Shown: one piece after another, positions 50,334-59,193 of the stretch
Numbering within the stretch: the stretch's first letter is position 1
Layout of the letters: every line of letters begins with the position of its first letter
NCBI GenBank assembly: GCA_031446105.1
Contig: CP132907.1
Location: forward strand, 682,001 to 746,000
Length of the DNA: 64,000 nucleotides
Source of the DNA: Arsenophonus sp031446105
GTDB lineage: Bacteria; Pseudomonadota; Gammaproteobacteria; Enterobacterales; Enterobacteriaceae
Direction of reading: 5' to 3'
The notes under the pieces: generated by a model
Told to the model about the DNA's origin: nothing
The model's database searches: none
Seen by the model: only the letters and a program-made list of their open reading frames with translations
Translations under genes and position numbers: made by a program

Positions 50334-51965
50334 TTAGTTACAAAAAATATTAGAAGATTTATCTTGATATAAATTTGTAAAAGATGGATTACCAAAAGGA
50401 TCGGTAGTTAAACCTTTTATATTATGACGATAAGCTTGTAAATTTAACGAATACGCTAAAGGTAAAATTGGTAATTCTTTTTTTAGTAATAACTGTGCTT
50501 GATGATAATAATTAATCCTGAATTTAATATTTTGATTTATTATAGCTTTATTGATAATATTATTAAAATGTAAATTACACCATTTGCTCCAATTAGTATA
50601 AGAATTTATTCCCTCACAACTAAATAAAGGACGAAAAAATCCATCTGGATCATTATTTTTTAGTGACAAACCATCAAGTATCATATTATATTCATAATTA
50701 TTTTTTTTATATAATGAGTTTTTATCAATTAAATAAATTTTTGTTTTTATTCCTATTTTTTTTAAGTCATCTTGAATAAGTTCTGCGGTTTTTAAAGGAC
50801 TTGGATTATATGATTGAGCAACAACAGGTACTAAAAATTTTAACGTAATATCATGTAAACCTGATTCTTGAAAAATTTTTTTTGCTTTTTTTTCATCATA
50901 TTCTGTTATTTTGATTTGATCATTATAAGCCCATGAAGCTTTTGGTAATATAGAAGTAGCTATTTCAGCGGTGTTATAATAGATTGATTGTATTAATTTT
51001 TTTTTGTTAATTGCATATGAAATAGCTTTTCTAATTTTTAATTTATTTAATGGAGAAATTTTAGTATTAAAAATAAGATAAGCGATATTTATATTAGGTA
51101 TGATAGATAATCGTAAACAAGTATTTTTTTTTAATAACTGTAATTGACTGACAGGTGGATAAGCGAATGCATCGCATTCTCCTGTAAGTAATTTAGATAT
51201 ACGCCCTGTTGCACCTGATCCCAGATCTATTATAATTTTTTTCATTAATGGTTTTCCTTTCCAATAATTATCATGTCTAATTAGTTTAATAAATTGATTA
51301 TTTTTATAATTATCTAACATAAAAGGACCTGTTCCAACAGGTTGTTTATCAATTAATTCTTTATGATTGATCTTATAGAGATATTTAGAATATTCTTCTG
51401 AAAGTATTGGGGCGTAATAAGTTGAAAGATGCCAAATAAATGAAGCATCAGGTTTATATAATTTAAATTCAACAATATAACTATTAATTTTTTTAATACT
51501 AAAAATATTATTTTTTATTTGTAGACTATCAAAGTAAGGATATTTTCCGTTGTTGACATAGTGGTATGGATTTTTTTTGTCAAATATACGTAGAAAACTA
51601 AATACAACATCATCTGCATTGAGTTTTCTGGTTGGGGTAAACCAATTTGTTTTTTGAAATTGAATATTTTTTTTTAAATAAAAACGATAAGTTTTTCCGT
51701 TATCAAATGATTGCCAATGTGTAATAAGTGAAAAATTTAATTTATAAGTTAATGAATTTATTTCTAATAATCTATCATAAATCTGTAAAGCTAGTAAATC
51801 AATAATTGAGCTTGTATTTTTAATTTGTGGGTTAAATTTAGTAATAATGCCATGAGTACAATAAATAAAACTAGTTTTACGAATTTTAAGAGGAACAGTT
51901 TCAGCCAATAATTTTTTTGTTGATGTGTTTATTAAAATTATGAATAAAATTAGGTAACGCATCAT
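50334..51965 (-). CDS. sapA: Sap ABC transporter periplasmic peptide-binding protein SapA
   Basis: 543 residues from the ATG at 51965, chosen because it begins a signal peptide (MMRYLILFIILINTS); an upstream ATG at 51995 is possible. E. coli SapA has 547. It belongs to solute-binding family 5: TDWFTPTRK-like segment, DADDVVFSFLRIF region, PVGTGPF and DNDPDGFFRPLFSC are recognisable. SapA binds peptides, including antimicrobial peptides, and heme in Haemophilus. First gene of a complete sapABCDF operon. Confidence 0.96.
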   Translation of the reverse strand: MMRYLILFIILINTSTKKLLAETVPLKIRKTSFIYCTHGIITKFNPQIKNTSSIIDLLALQIYDRLLEINSLTYKLNFSLITHWQSFDNGKTYRFYLKKNIQFQKTNWFTPTRKLNADDVVFSFLRIFDKKNPYHYVNNGKYPYFDSLQIKNNIFSIKKINSYIVEFKLYKPDASFIWHLSTYYAPILSEEYSKYLYKINHKELIDKQPVGTGPFMLDNYKNNQFIKLIRHDNYWKGKPLMKKIIIDLGSGATGRISKLLTGECDAFAYPPVSQLQLLKKNTCLRLSIIPNINIAYLIFNTKISPLNKLKIRKAISYAINKKKLIQSIYYNTAEIATSILPKASWAYNDQIKITEYDEKKAKKIFQESGLHDITLKFLVPVVAQSYNPSPLKTAELIQDDLKKIGIKTKIYLIDKNSLYKKNNYEYNMILDGLSLKNNDPDGFFRPLFSCEGINSYTNWSKWCNLHFNNIINKAIINQNIKFRINYYHQAQLLLKKELPILPLAYSLNLQAYRHNIKGLTTDPFGNPSFTNLYQDKSSNIFCN

Positions 51966-52326
51966 ATAAAAGCCTGTATTATAAGATATAAACAATTGTA
52001 TTTTAGGTTGGTTTGTTATAAAAGAAAATAAAATTTTTTATATTATTATTTAATTTTTCATGTTTATTATAATTATTATAAAATTTATAGTTTAATGTAT
52101 TATTAGATTGTATATTTTTTTTTCATTATAGCATTTATCTTTCTTATTTTTTTGAATTATTTTTTTTAGTTTATAAAAAATTTATATTTTTAAAAAATAT
52201 AAAATTATTTAATAAAAAAGTTTGTAAAAAATATTATAAATTCTATATGATATCATTTTATAGCGTCATAATTTACCTTGTGTTAAGATTTTTACCTTTT
52301 ATCTCTATATTAAAAAAAATAAGTTT
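51966..52326. other. AT-rich divergent spacer between sapA and hpt
   Basis: About 360 bases containing the expected divergent promoters for the sap operon and hpt. No convincing motif or gene is visible. Confidence 0.45.
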
Positions 52327-52863
52327 ATGAAACAACTTGTAGAAGTGATGTTTTCAGCAGCAAATATTAAAGATCGTATTAATCAAATGGCAAAAGAAAT
52401 TGTTGAACATTATAAATTATTAAAAGATGATTTAGTTTTAATTGGTATTTTAAAAGGTTCTTTTATTTTTCTAGCTGATTTATGTCGAAAAATTAATATT
52501 CCTCATAAAATTGATTTTATGACAGTATCCAGTTACGAAAATAGAACAATTTCTACGCATAATGTAAAAATTATTAATGATTTACGTGAAGATGTTCGTG
52601 ATAAACATCTTTTGATTGTAGAAGATATTATTGATTCAGGTTATACATTAAAAAAATTATATAAAATATTGGAATTACGATCTCCAAAATCGATTTCTAT
52701 TTGTACATTATTAAACAAACCTTCAAGACGTGAAGTTGAAGTTTCTGTATCATGGATTGGTTATTCTATTCAAGATGAATTTGTTTTTGGTTATGGAATT
52801 GATTATGCTCAAAAATATCGTTATTTACCTTATATTGGGCATTTTGTTTTTTTAGATAATTAA
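52327..52863 (+). CDS. hpt: Hypoxanthine phosphoribosyltransferase
   Basis: 178 residues, the E. coli length. PRPP-binding motif LLIVEDIIDSGYTL, the flexible-loop region TVSSYENRT, and DEFVFGYGIDYAQKYRYLPYIG are conserved. Hpt salvages hypoxanthine (and guanine weakly) to IMP/GMP. It starts the condensed hpt-mtn block; the E. coli neighbour can (carbonic anhydrase) is missing. Confidence 0.97.
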   Translation: MKQLVEVMFSAANIKDRINQMAKEIVEHYKLLKDDLVLIGILKGSFIFLADLCRKINIPHKIDFMTVSSYENRTISTHNVKIINDLREDVRDKHLLIVEDIIDSGYTLKKLYKILELRSPKSISICTLLNKPSRREVEVSVSWIGYSIQDEFVFGYGIDYAQKYRYLPYIGHFVFLDN

Positions 52864-53293
52864 GATATTTTTTTAAAAAAATTATTAATATATAATTTTA
52901 AAATATATAATAAATATTAATATTTATTTTTGTTTAATGTTTTTTAACACTTATATTTAATAAGATAAAATAAGCAATTAAATAAAATATGATTACCTTA
53001 CATATGTAATTTAATGTTTTTTATAAGAATAGTATAAAAAGTAAAAATTATAAATAATAATTATAATTACTTAATATTTGATATTTTAAAAAATGTAAAA
53101 AATAAAAATTCTTACATTTATTAAGAAAAAATTTTATATAAGATGTTTTTGTTTTTTTTGTTTATTATATATTCAAATGTTTTTGTATAGTTTTATTTAA
53201 AAAAATAATAAAAATAATTGCTAATAATATAACAAATTATAATGTTTAATATGATTTATTATGGATAATAAAATAATCAAAATAGGTTTTTTT
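52864..53293. other. AT-rich spacer where can is expected
   Basis: About 430 bases between hpt and yadG without a gene. In E. coli the carbonic anhydrase gene can occupies this position on the opposite strand. No remnant is recognisable. Confidence 0.45.
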
Positions 53294-54238
53294 ATGACTT
53301 ATGCTTTAGAGTTATTTCAACTTAAAAAAAGTTATCCAGGTGCTATAAAAGCGTTAAATGGTATTAATTTGCAAGTTAGTATTGGTGATTTTTATGCTTT
53401 ATTAGGACCTAATGGTGCTGGTAAATCAACAATTATTGGCATTATTAGTTCATTAATTAAAAAAACTAGTGGAAAAGTAAAAGTTTTTGGTTACGATCTT
53501 GATAAAGATGTTGTTCATGTAAAAAGTCAATTAGGTTTGGTACCGCAAGAATTTAATTTTAATCCATTTGAAACTGTATTACAAATAGTTTTAAACCAAG
53601 CTGGTTATTATGGTGTTCGACGTTCAGTAGCATTATTACGAGCAGAAATTTATTTATGTCAACTGTCTTTATGGAATAAACGTAATCAACCTGCTAGAGA
53701 TCTTTCTGGTGGTATGAAGCGTCGGTTAATGATTGCTAGAGCATTAATGCATCAACCAAAATTATTAATTTTAGATGAACCGACAGCAGGAGTAGATATT
53801 GAATTGCGTCGTTCAATGTGGTTGTTTTTAAAGAAATTAAACAAACAAGGAACAACAATTATTTTAACAACACATTATTTAGAGGAAGCAGAAATATTAT
53901 GCCGTAATATTGGTATTATTCAATATGGTCAATTAATTGAAAATACTACTATAAAAAAATTACTTAATCAATTGGAATTAGAAACTTTTATTTTTGATTT
54001 TATTCCAAAAAGCTTTGTTCCTATGTTAGAAGGTTATAAATATAGAGTTTTAGATAATACAACATTAGAAGTTGATGTATTAAAAAATCAAGGTCTTAAT
54101 AGTTTATTTAAACAATTATCCCAACAAGGTATAGAAATACTTAGTATGCGCAATAAGGTCAATCGTTTAGAAGAATTATTTATTGGTTTAATGAATAAAC
54201 AATATTGTAAATCTATCGATCAAGGAACAAAGAAATGA
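53294..54238 (+). CDS. yadG: ABC transporter ATP-binding protein YadG
   Basis: 314 residues from the ATG at 53294 (E. coli 308), which begins the conserved MTYALELFQLKKSYPGA; an upstream ATG adds 11 unrelated residues. Walker A GPNGAGKST (38-46), LSGGMKRRLMIARAL, DEPTAGVDIELRRSMW and TTHYLEEAE are intact. ATPase of an ABC-2 type exporter with YadH; substrate unknown. The stop overlaps yadH by ATGA. Confidence 0.96.
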   Translation: MTYALELFQLKKSYPGAIKALNGINLQVSIGDFYALLGPNGAGKSTIIGIISSLIKKTSGKVKVFGYDLDKDVVHVKSQLGLVPQEFNFNPFETVLQIVLNQAGYYGVRRSVALLRAEIYLCQLSLWNKRNQPARDLSGGMKRRLMIARALMHQPKLLILDEPTAGVDIELRRSMWLFLKKLNKQGTTIILTTHYLEEAEILCRNIGIIQYGQLIENTTIKKLLNQLELETFIFDFIPKSFVPMLEGYKYRVLDNTTLEVDVLKNQGLNSLFKQLSQQGIEILSMRNKVNRLEELFIGLMNKQYCKSIDQGTKK

Positions 54239-55005
54239 TTCAGATTTATTGGATTGCTATGAAAACAATTTGGATAAAAGAAATAACACGTTTTGCTCGT
54301 ATTTGGGTGCAAACTTTATTACCTCCAGTAATTACTATGTCTTTGTATTTTATTATTTTTGGAAGTTTAATTGGTTCAAGGATTGGGGAAATGGATGGTG
54401 TTAATTATATGCAATTTATTGTGCCTGGATTAATTATGATGTCAGTAATCACGAATGCTTATTCTAATGTTTGTTCTTCTTTTTTTGGAGCAAAATTTCA
54501 AAAAAGTATTGAAGAATTATTAGTAGCTCCAGTTCCTACTCATATTTTAATAATTGGATTTATTGGTGGCGGTGTTGCTCGAGGCATTTTAGTTGGCATA
54601 TTAGTTACAGTTGTTTCATTATTTTTTGTGTCATTACATATTTATTCTTGGTTTGTTGTTATAATTACTGTTGTAATAACAGCTATTTTGTTTTCATTAG
54701 CTGGATTATTAAATGCAATTTTTGCTAAAACTTTTGACGATATTAGTATTATTCCTACTTTTGTTTTAACTCCATTAACTTATTTGGGAGGTGTGTTTTA
54801 TTCTTTGTCGCTTTTAGCTGAGTTTTGGCAAATGGTTTCTAAATTAAATCCTATTGTATATATGATTAGTGGATTACGTTATGGATTTCTTGGTATGAGT
54901 GATGTGAAGTTATCTGTTACTTTGTTAATGTTAACTATTTTTATAGTTATTTTATATACTATTACATGGTATTTAATTGAAAAAGGAAAAGGATTAAAAA
55001 GTTAA
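54235..55005 (+). CDS. yadH: ABC-2 type transporter permease YadH
   Basis: 256 residues, the E. coli length, with about six hydrophobic segments. Conserved FIVPGLIMMSVITNAYSN and YLGGVFYSLSLLAEFWQ mark the ABC-2 permease family. Overlaps yadG by 4 bases. The substrate of YadGH is not established; retention in so small a genome suggests a useful envelope or efflux role. Confidence 0.95.
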   Translation: MIQIYWIAMKTIWIKEITRFARIWVQTLLPPVITMSLYFIIFGSLIGSRIGEMDGVNYMQFIVPGLIMMSVITNAYSNVCSSFFGAKFQKSIEELLVAPVPTHILIIGFIGGGVARGILVGILVTVVSLFFVSLHIYSWFVVIITVVITAILFSLAGLLNAIFAKTFDDISIIPTFVLTPLTYLGGVFYSLSLLAEFWQMVSKLNPIVYMISGLRYGFLGMSDVKLSVTLLMLTIFIVILYTITWYLIEKGKGLKS

Positions 55006-55343
55006 AAAATAAATCATATTTAATTGCATGATTTATATTTTTTAATTTTATGATAAGTTTATATTTAATTACTTTTATAAAAGTAATTTTTATTATGGAA
55101 ATAATTAAAATTATACAAAAATAATATTTGTGATTTTTGTAGATATTCTAACATATCTTTTAATTTTAAAGTATTATTTTAATAGTTTTAAAATAGTTAT
55201 TATTTATAATACATGATAATTATACCAATTAAATAATTTAAATTTATATAAAAATATTTTTAATATATAAAATACTTTTATATAATTTTTTTATAAAAGA
55301 TTGCAGATTTTTTGTTTTTTTTATTTTAAATATTAAAATAGAG
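55006..55343. other. AT-rich spacer between yadH and folK
   Basis: About 340 bases between convergent genes. In E. coli yadI, yadE, panD, panC and panB among others lie between; all are gone. An inverted pair of AAAGTAA/TTACTTT-like segments (about 55070-55090: ATTACTTTTATAAAAGTAAT) could be a weak hairpin after yadH. Confidence 0.45.
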
Positions 55344-55823
55344 TTACCATATTTTAAGATCATTTTCAGGAATGAACTTTAATCTATGAGAAAGTAATTC
55401 TCCATCTGGAAAACATAGTTTAGGAGCAATTTCAGATAATGGATATAGTATAAATTCTCGTTCTTTAATACCATAATGTGGTATAGTTAGATTATTATTT
55501 TGAATAGTTTTCTGTCCATATAAGAGAATATCTAAATCAAGTGTCCTTGGTATCCAACGATTAATTGTGCGTTTTCTTCCATGTATGTATTCAATGGTTT
55601 GAGTATATTTTAATAGATTATAAGGTAATAAAGTGGTTTTTAATTCAACAACTAAATTTAAATATTCAGGTTGATTTTTTTTTCCCATAGGTTTAGAGCG
55701 ATAAAAAGAAGAAATTTTAATAACTTTTGTATTTGGTAATTGATTTAATTTTTTAATAGCATCTTTTGCTTGTTTTAATGGTTTATTTAAGTTACTACCA
55801 ATAGAAATATAAACACAATTCAT
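55344..55823 (-). CDS. folK: 2-amino-4-hydroxy-6-hydroxymethyldihydropteridine pyrophosphokinase
   Basis: 159 residues, the E. coli length. HPPK transfers pyrophosphate from ATP to hydroxymethyl-dihydropterin in folate synthesis. Signature RTLDLDILLYG and catalytic-loop region RKRTINRWIPRTLDLD are conserved, as are IPHYGIKEREFILYPLSEIAP. It follows the decayed pcnB as in E. coli pcnB-folK. Confidence 0.97.
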   Translation of the reverse strand: MNCVYISIGSNLNKPLKQAKDAIKKLNQLPNTKVIKISSFYRSKPMGKKNQPEYLNLVVELKTTLLPYNLLKYTQTIEYIHGRKRTINRWIPRTLDLDILLYGQKTIQNNNLTIPHYGIKEREFILYPLSEIAPKLCFPDGELLSHRLKFIPENDLKIW

Positions 55824-55925
55824 TTTTTATTTTTGCTCTTTTTTATTTATTTAGTAAAGAAAAGTTTAAATACATATTTTAATCAAAATTACAAATAAGG
55901 ATTTAATTTTCTAAATTCTTATTTT

Positions 55926-57236
55926 TTATTTATTAAATTTTTGTTTTTCTTGAAAGTTATTCCACCAATTAGTAACTTTTTTTAGTTTAGTAATTTTTTC
56001 TACATTTGAAGGGAGTTCTAGTAAATCAAATGCAGCATGAAATTTTTGGATTCTTTAAAAAGCATATTTGTTTTTTCTTTTTGATACCATAGTAATTTTA
56101 GTTGTAATTTCGAAATGTCACTCATAATTTTGGTTACTTTTTTAAGTATTGTAAGAGAAAGACGGCACTGTTTTTTAAGTATATCATTTATTACAAGTTG
56201 CAAAAAACTTTATAATAAGTTAAATTATTTTTTTTTGAAAGTTTTTCTGCACAGTTTACTAATAGATACCATAAATATGGTTGCAAATAAAAATGCAGGA
56301 TTAACATGTATATTGCTTTTTATGTGAAAATCGATATTTTTTAATGCCTGATTAATAATTGTTTCCATGGGAAATTGATTATTACTAAAATTTTCTGCAA
56401 TTATTAGAAATAAAACTTGAAAAAGATTGTAATCTTTTAATTTTTTGTATTTTTTATAACCTTGATCATTTTGTAATAATTTAATAGATTTTTCAAATAA
56501 ACGTGATGATGGAATATTTTTAATAGAAATGTTAATTGTAGAATAAGTTTTGTTATATCACTATCAATTTTCATGTTTTAATTTACATGAAAAGTGAATG
56601 GCTCGGAGCATTCTTATAGGATCTTCTCTATAACGAATTTTTGGATCACCAATTAAAAGAATAATACTATTTTTTAAATCTTTATATCCTTCAACATAAT
56701 CATGTAGAGTAAAATCATTAATTTGATAATATAAAAAAAACTATTAATTGCAAAATCACGACGTTATAACATTGTCTTCAATATTTCCAAAAATATTATC
56801 TCGTAATCACATAACATTACTGATTTTATGTGACATATTTTTATTAATATTATTATTTTTCAAAGAAGAGCGAAAAGTAGAAACTTCGATAAATTTATAA
56901 ATAAAAATAATATGTACTAAACTAAAACGATGTCGAACTAAACGATAATTACGAAAAAGTTTATAAATTTGCTCCGGTGTTACATTTATCGTTATATCAA
57001 AATCTTTGAGTTTTTTCTAATAATAAATCTCTAACGTTACTACTAACAAGATATGCGGCATAGCTTGTTTTATTTAAATAATATAATACTTTTAGTGCAT
57101 TATGACTAATATATTTTTTTGATATGCTATGTTTTTCTTTTTTTATTATAGATATTGCATGCTTTATACTGGACAAAGAGATTACTTGATGTGTTAAATG
57201 TTTATTTTTTTTGTTTTTTGTTAATAAATCTTTTTC
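55926..57236 (-). pseudogene. pcnB: Poly(A) polymerase I, decayed
   Basis: Translated pieces in different frames align in order with E. coli PcnB: SHNALKVLYYLNKTSYAAYLV, PEQIYKLFRNYRLVRHRF, FIEVSTFR, LRDNIFGNIED, RRDFAINS, IRYREDPIRMLRA, and C-terminal FDLLELPSNVEK ... VTNWWNNFQ ending at the stop 55926-55928. Several frameshifts and an in-frame TGA (56809-56807) break it. The catalytic GGG after the LV of the nucleotidyltransferase motif is replaced by SSN (about 57039-57050). It lies between dksA and folK, its E. coli place. The 5' end is approximate. Confidence 0.9.
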
Positions 57237-57855
57237 AATTATTTTATATCTTATGTATAATATTATGCAAAATAAGTCATAAAGTTATAAAAGAAATTGT
57301 TATTGTTTATGTAATTTTAATAATAAATTAGTTTTTTTTAACAAAAGAATATGTTTTATAAAATTTTGTTGTATAAAAAATATATAATTGTATTAAATAT
57401 AATATTTTATAATTTTAATTTATAATATTTTATGTAAAATTTTATGTAAATTTTAATTTTTTTTATATTAAAAATTAAATAATTTTATAAATAAAATTTT
57501 ATTTATAAATTTAAAAAAATGTTTTATTTTTTATAATTCAAGATATTTTTATTATAAACTTGCATTTTTTTAAATATTTATACTTATTTTTTATTGTGAT
57601 AATATTTTAAGATAAATTTTAAACAATATTTTTTATTTATTTTTTCGCAAATATTTTTCATTATATACATACGATCATTTATTAAAAATTCTTATTTTTT
57701 TAGATGTTTTTTTTAAGTTATATTTTTTTGCATTTTTTTCTGAAAAACATTAAAAAATAATATTTATATTAAAACTTTTATTGATTAATAAAATTATAAA
57801 ACGGTTGTATTGGCGGAAAACTAAACAAATTTTACCAGTAATATAACATTTTGAT
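57237..57855. other. AT-rich spacer between pcnB remnant and dksA
   Basis: About 620 bases downstream of dksA without recognisable gene. In E. coli gluQRS occupies this place between dksA and pcnB. The first part may include the eroded pcnB N-terminus. Confidence 0.5.
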
Positions 57856-58311
57856 TCATCCTGTCATTTGTTTTTCACGTATTTCTGCCAATGTTTTGCA
57901 ATCAATACATAAATTAGCTGTTGGGCGTGCTTCTAAGCGACGAATACCAATTTCAATACTACAACTTTCACAATAACCAAAATTTTTGTTTGCAACTTTT
58001 TTAAGTGTTTTTTCAATTTTTTTTATTAATTTACACTCACGATCACGATTACGTAATTCAAGACTAAATTCTTCTTCTTGTACTGCTCTATCTACAGGGT
58101 CAGGAAAGTTAACAGCCTCATCTTTCATATAAGTAAAAGTACGATCTGTTTCACCTATAAGTTGATTATGCCATGTTTCAAGAATACGCTTAAAATGTAT
58201 TAATTGAGCTTTATTCATATATTTTTCGCCTGGTTTTTCTTGATAAGGTTTTACTCCTGCAATAGCAAGAATGCTTAAGGACGAGTTTTTGTTTTTTTGC
58301 CCTTTTTGCAT
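57856..58311 (-). CDS. dksA: RNA polymerase-binding transcription factor DksA
   Basis: Start at MQKGQKNKNSSLSILAIAGV gives 151 residues, the E. coli length; GGAG lies upstream, and the longer in-frame extension is leader. DksA enters the secondary channel of RNA polymerase and works with ppGpp on rRNA and amino acid promoters. Coiled-coil tip Asp71, Asp74 and Ala76 (DPVDRA) and zinc Cys114, Cys117, Cys135 and Cys138 are intact, so it looks functional. An inverted repeat precedes the gene. Confidence 0.98.
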   Translation of the reverse strand: MQKGQKNKNSSLSILAIAGVKPYQEKPGEKYMNKAQLIHFKRILETWHNQLIGETDRTFTYMKDEAVNFPDPVDRAVQEEEFSLELRNRDRECKLIKKIEKTLKKVANKNFGYCESCSIEIGIRRLEARPTANLCIDCKTLAEIREKQMTG

Positions 58312-59193
58312 AATTTTTCTCCATGAAGAAAATATTAATGATATCTCCATATACTGAGAGTGTATGGAGTAGATATAAAGTATCTCAAACATTAAAAATT
58401 TATACAATTAAAAATTATTTTTTTAATGTAATATGCCAGTATAATTTTATTATATAATTATGTATATTATGTTCAATAAAGAAATATTTTTATCAAAAAA
58501 TAAATTTTTGCAATGTTTTTTTATTTATATCAAAATTATCATATTTTGTTAAGAAAAATATTTTTATATCATTAGTTTTTTTTAAAAAAAATATTTATAT
58601 ATTAATAAAAATTTTAATTTTTATTTTTTAAATTAATATTTTATTATTTACTTTATATTATGTTTTTATTGTAATTTATATTGATAAAATATATTTTTTT
58701 TGATTTCAATTATATAATTTTTGAGAATTTTATTATAAATAAAAACATTTAAATATTATATTAAATTACATATTTTCTTATATTTTTAATATAAAAAAAT
58801 AAAATTGAATTTTTTTAAAATATTTATATCACATATAAGATGTGGTAATTATTTAAATAATTATATTAATTAATATCGATAATATTATATTTATAAATAA
58901 TTTAAAATAATTTTTTATTAATTTATTAATTTTAAAAGAATATATTATATTTATTTTTTTTGATAAAAATATAGTTAATAATTAATTTCAGAAATAACAA
59001 AATAATAATTATTAAAAATTTTTATTTTACTTTTAAATGTATTATTGATTTCTAATAATTGAAGATATAACAGTGATATGTCAATACTTCAATTTATTAT
59101 TCAAAAAAATTGCTGATAAAAATTTAAATTTTATTATAAAAATATTTAAATAATTATTATCAGGATATTTTTTGATAATAAAAAGGTAAGATA
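58312..59193. other. AT-rich divergent spacer between dksA and mrcB
   Basis: About 880 bases. E. coli sfsA, ligT and hrpB, which lie between, are gone. It contains the dksA leader inverted repeat (58341-58376) and a weak repeat ATTGAAG/CTTCAAT (59058-59093) before mrcB. Otherwise nothing recognisable. Confidence 0.5.
58341..58376. promoter_or_regulatory. Inverted repeat in the dksA leader
   Basis: CTCCATATAC / GTGTATGGAG with a 5-base loop, extended outward by GATAT pairing after a 2-base bulge. It lies 34-65 bases upstream of the dksA start and is richer in GC than the surroundings. No T tract follows in either direction, so an operator or leader hairpin is more likely than a terminator. 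Confidence 0.45.

Noticed and set aside
56018..56203. 61-codon frame as an independent gene
   Set aside because: It is a fragment of the decayed pcnB; flanking pieces in other frames continue the same protein.
59058..59093. Inverted repeat ATTGAAG/CTTCAAT upstream of mrcB
   Set aside because: Seven-base arms with a 22-base loop are expected by chance in AT-rich DNA.
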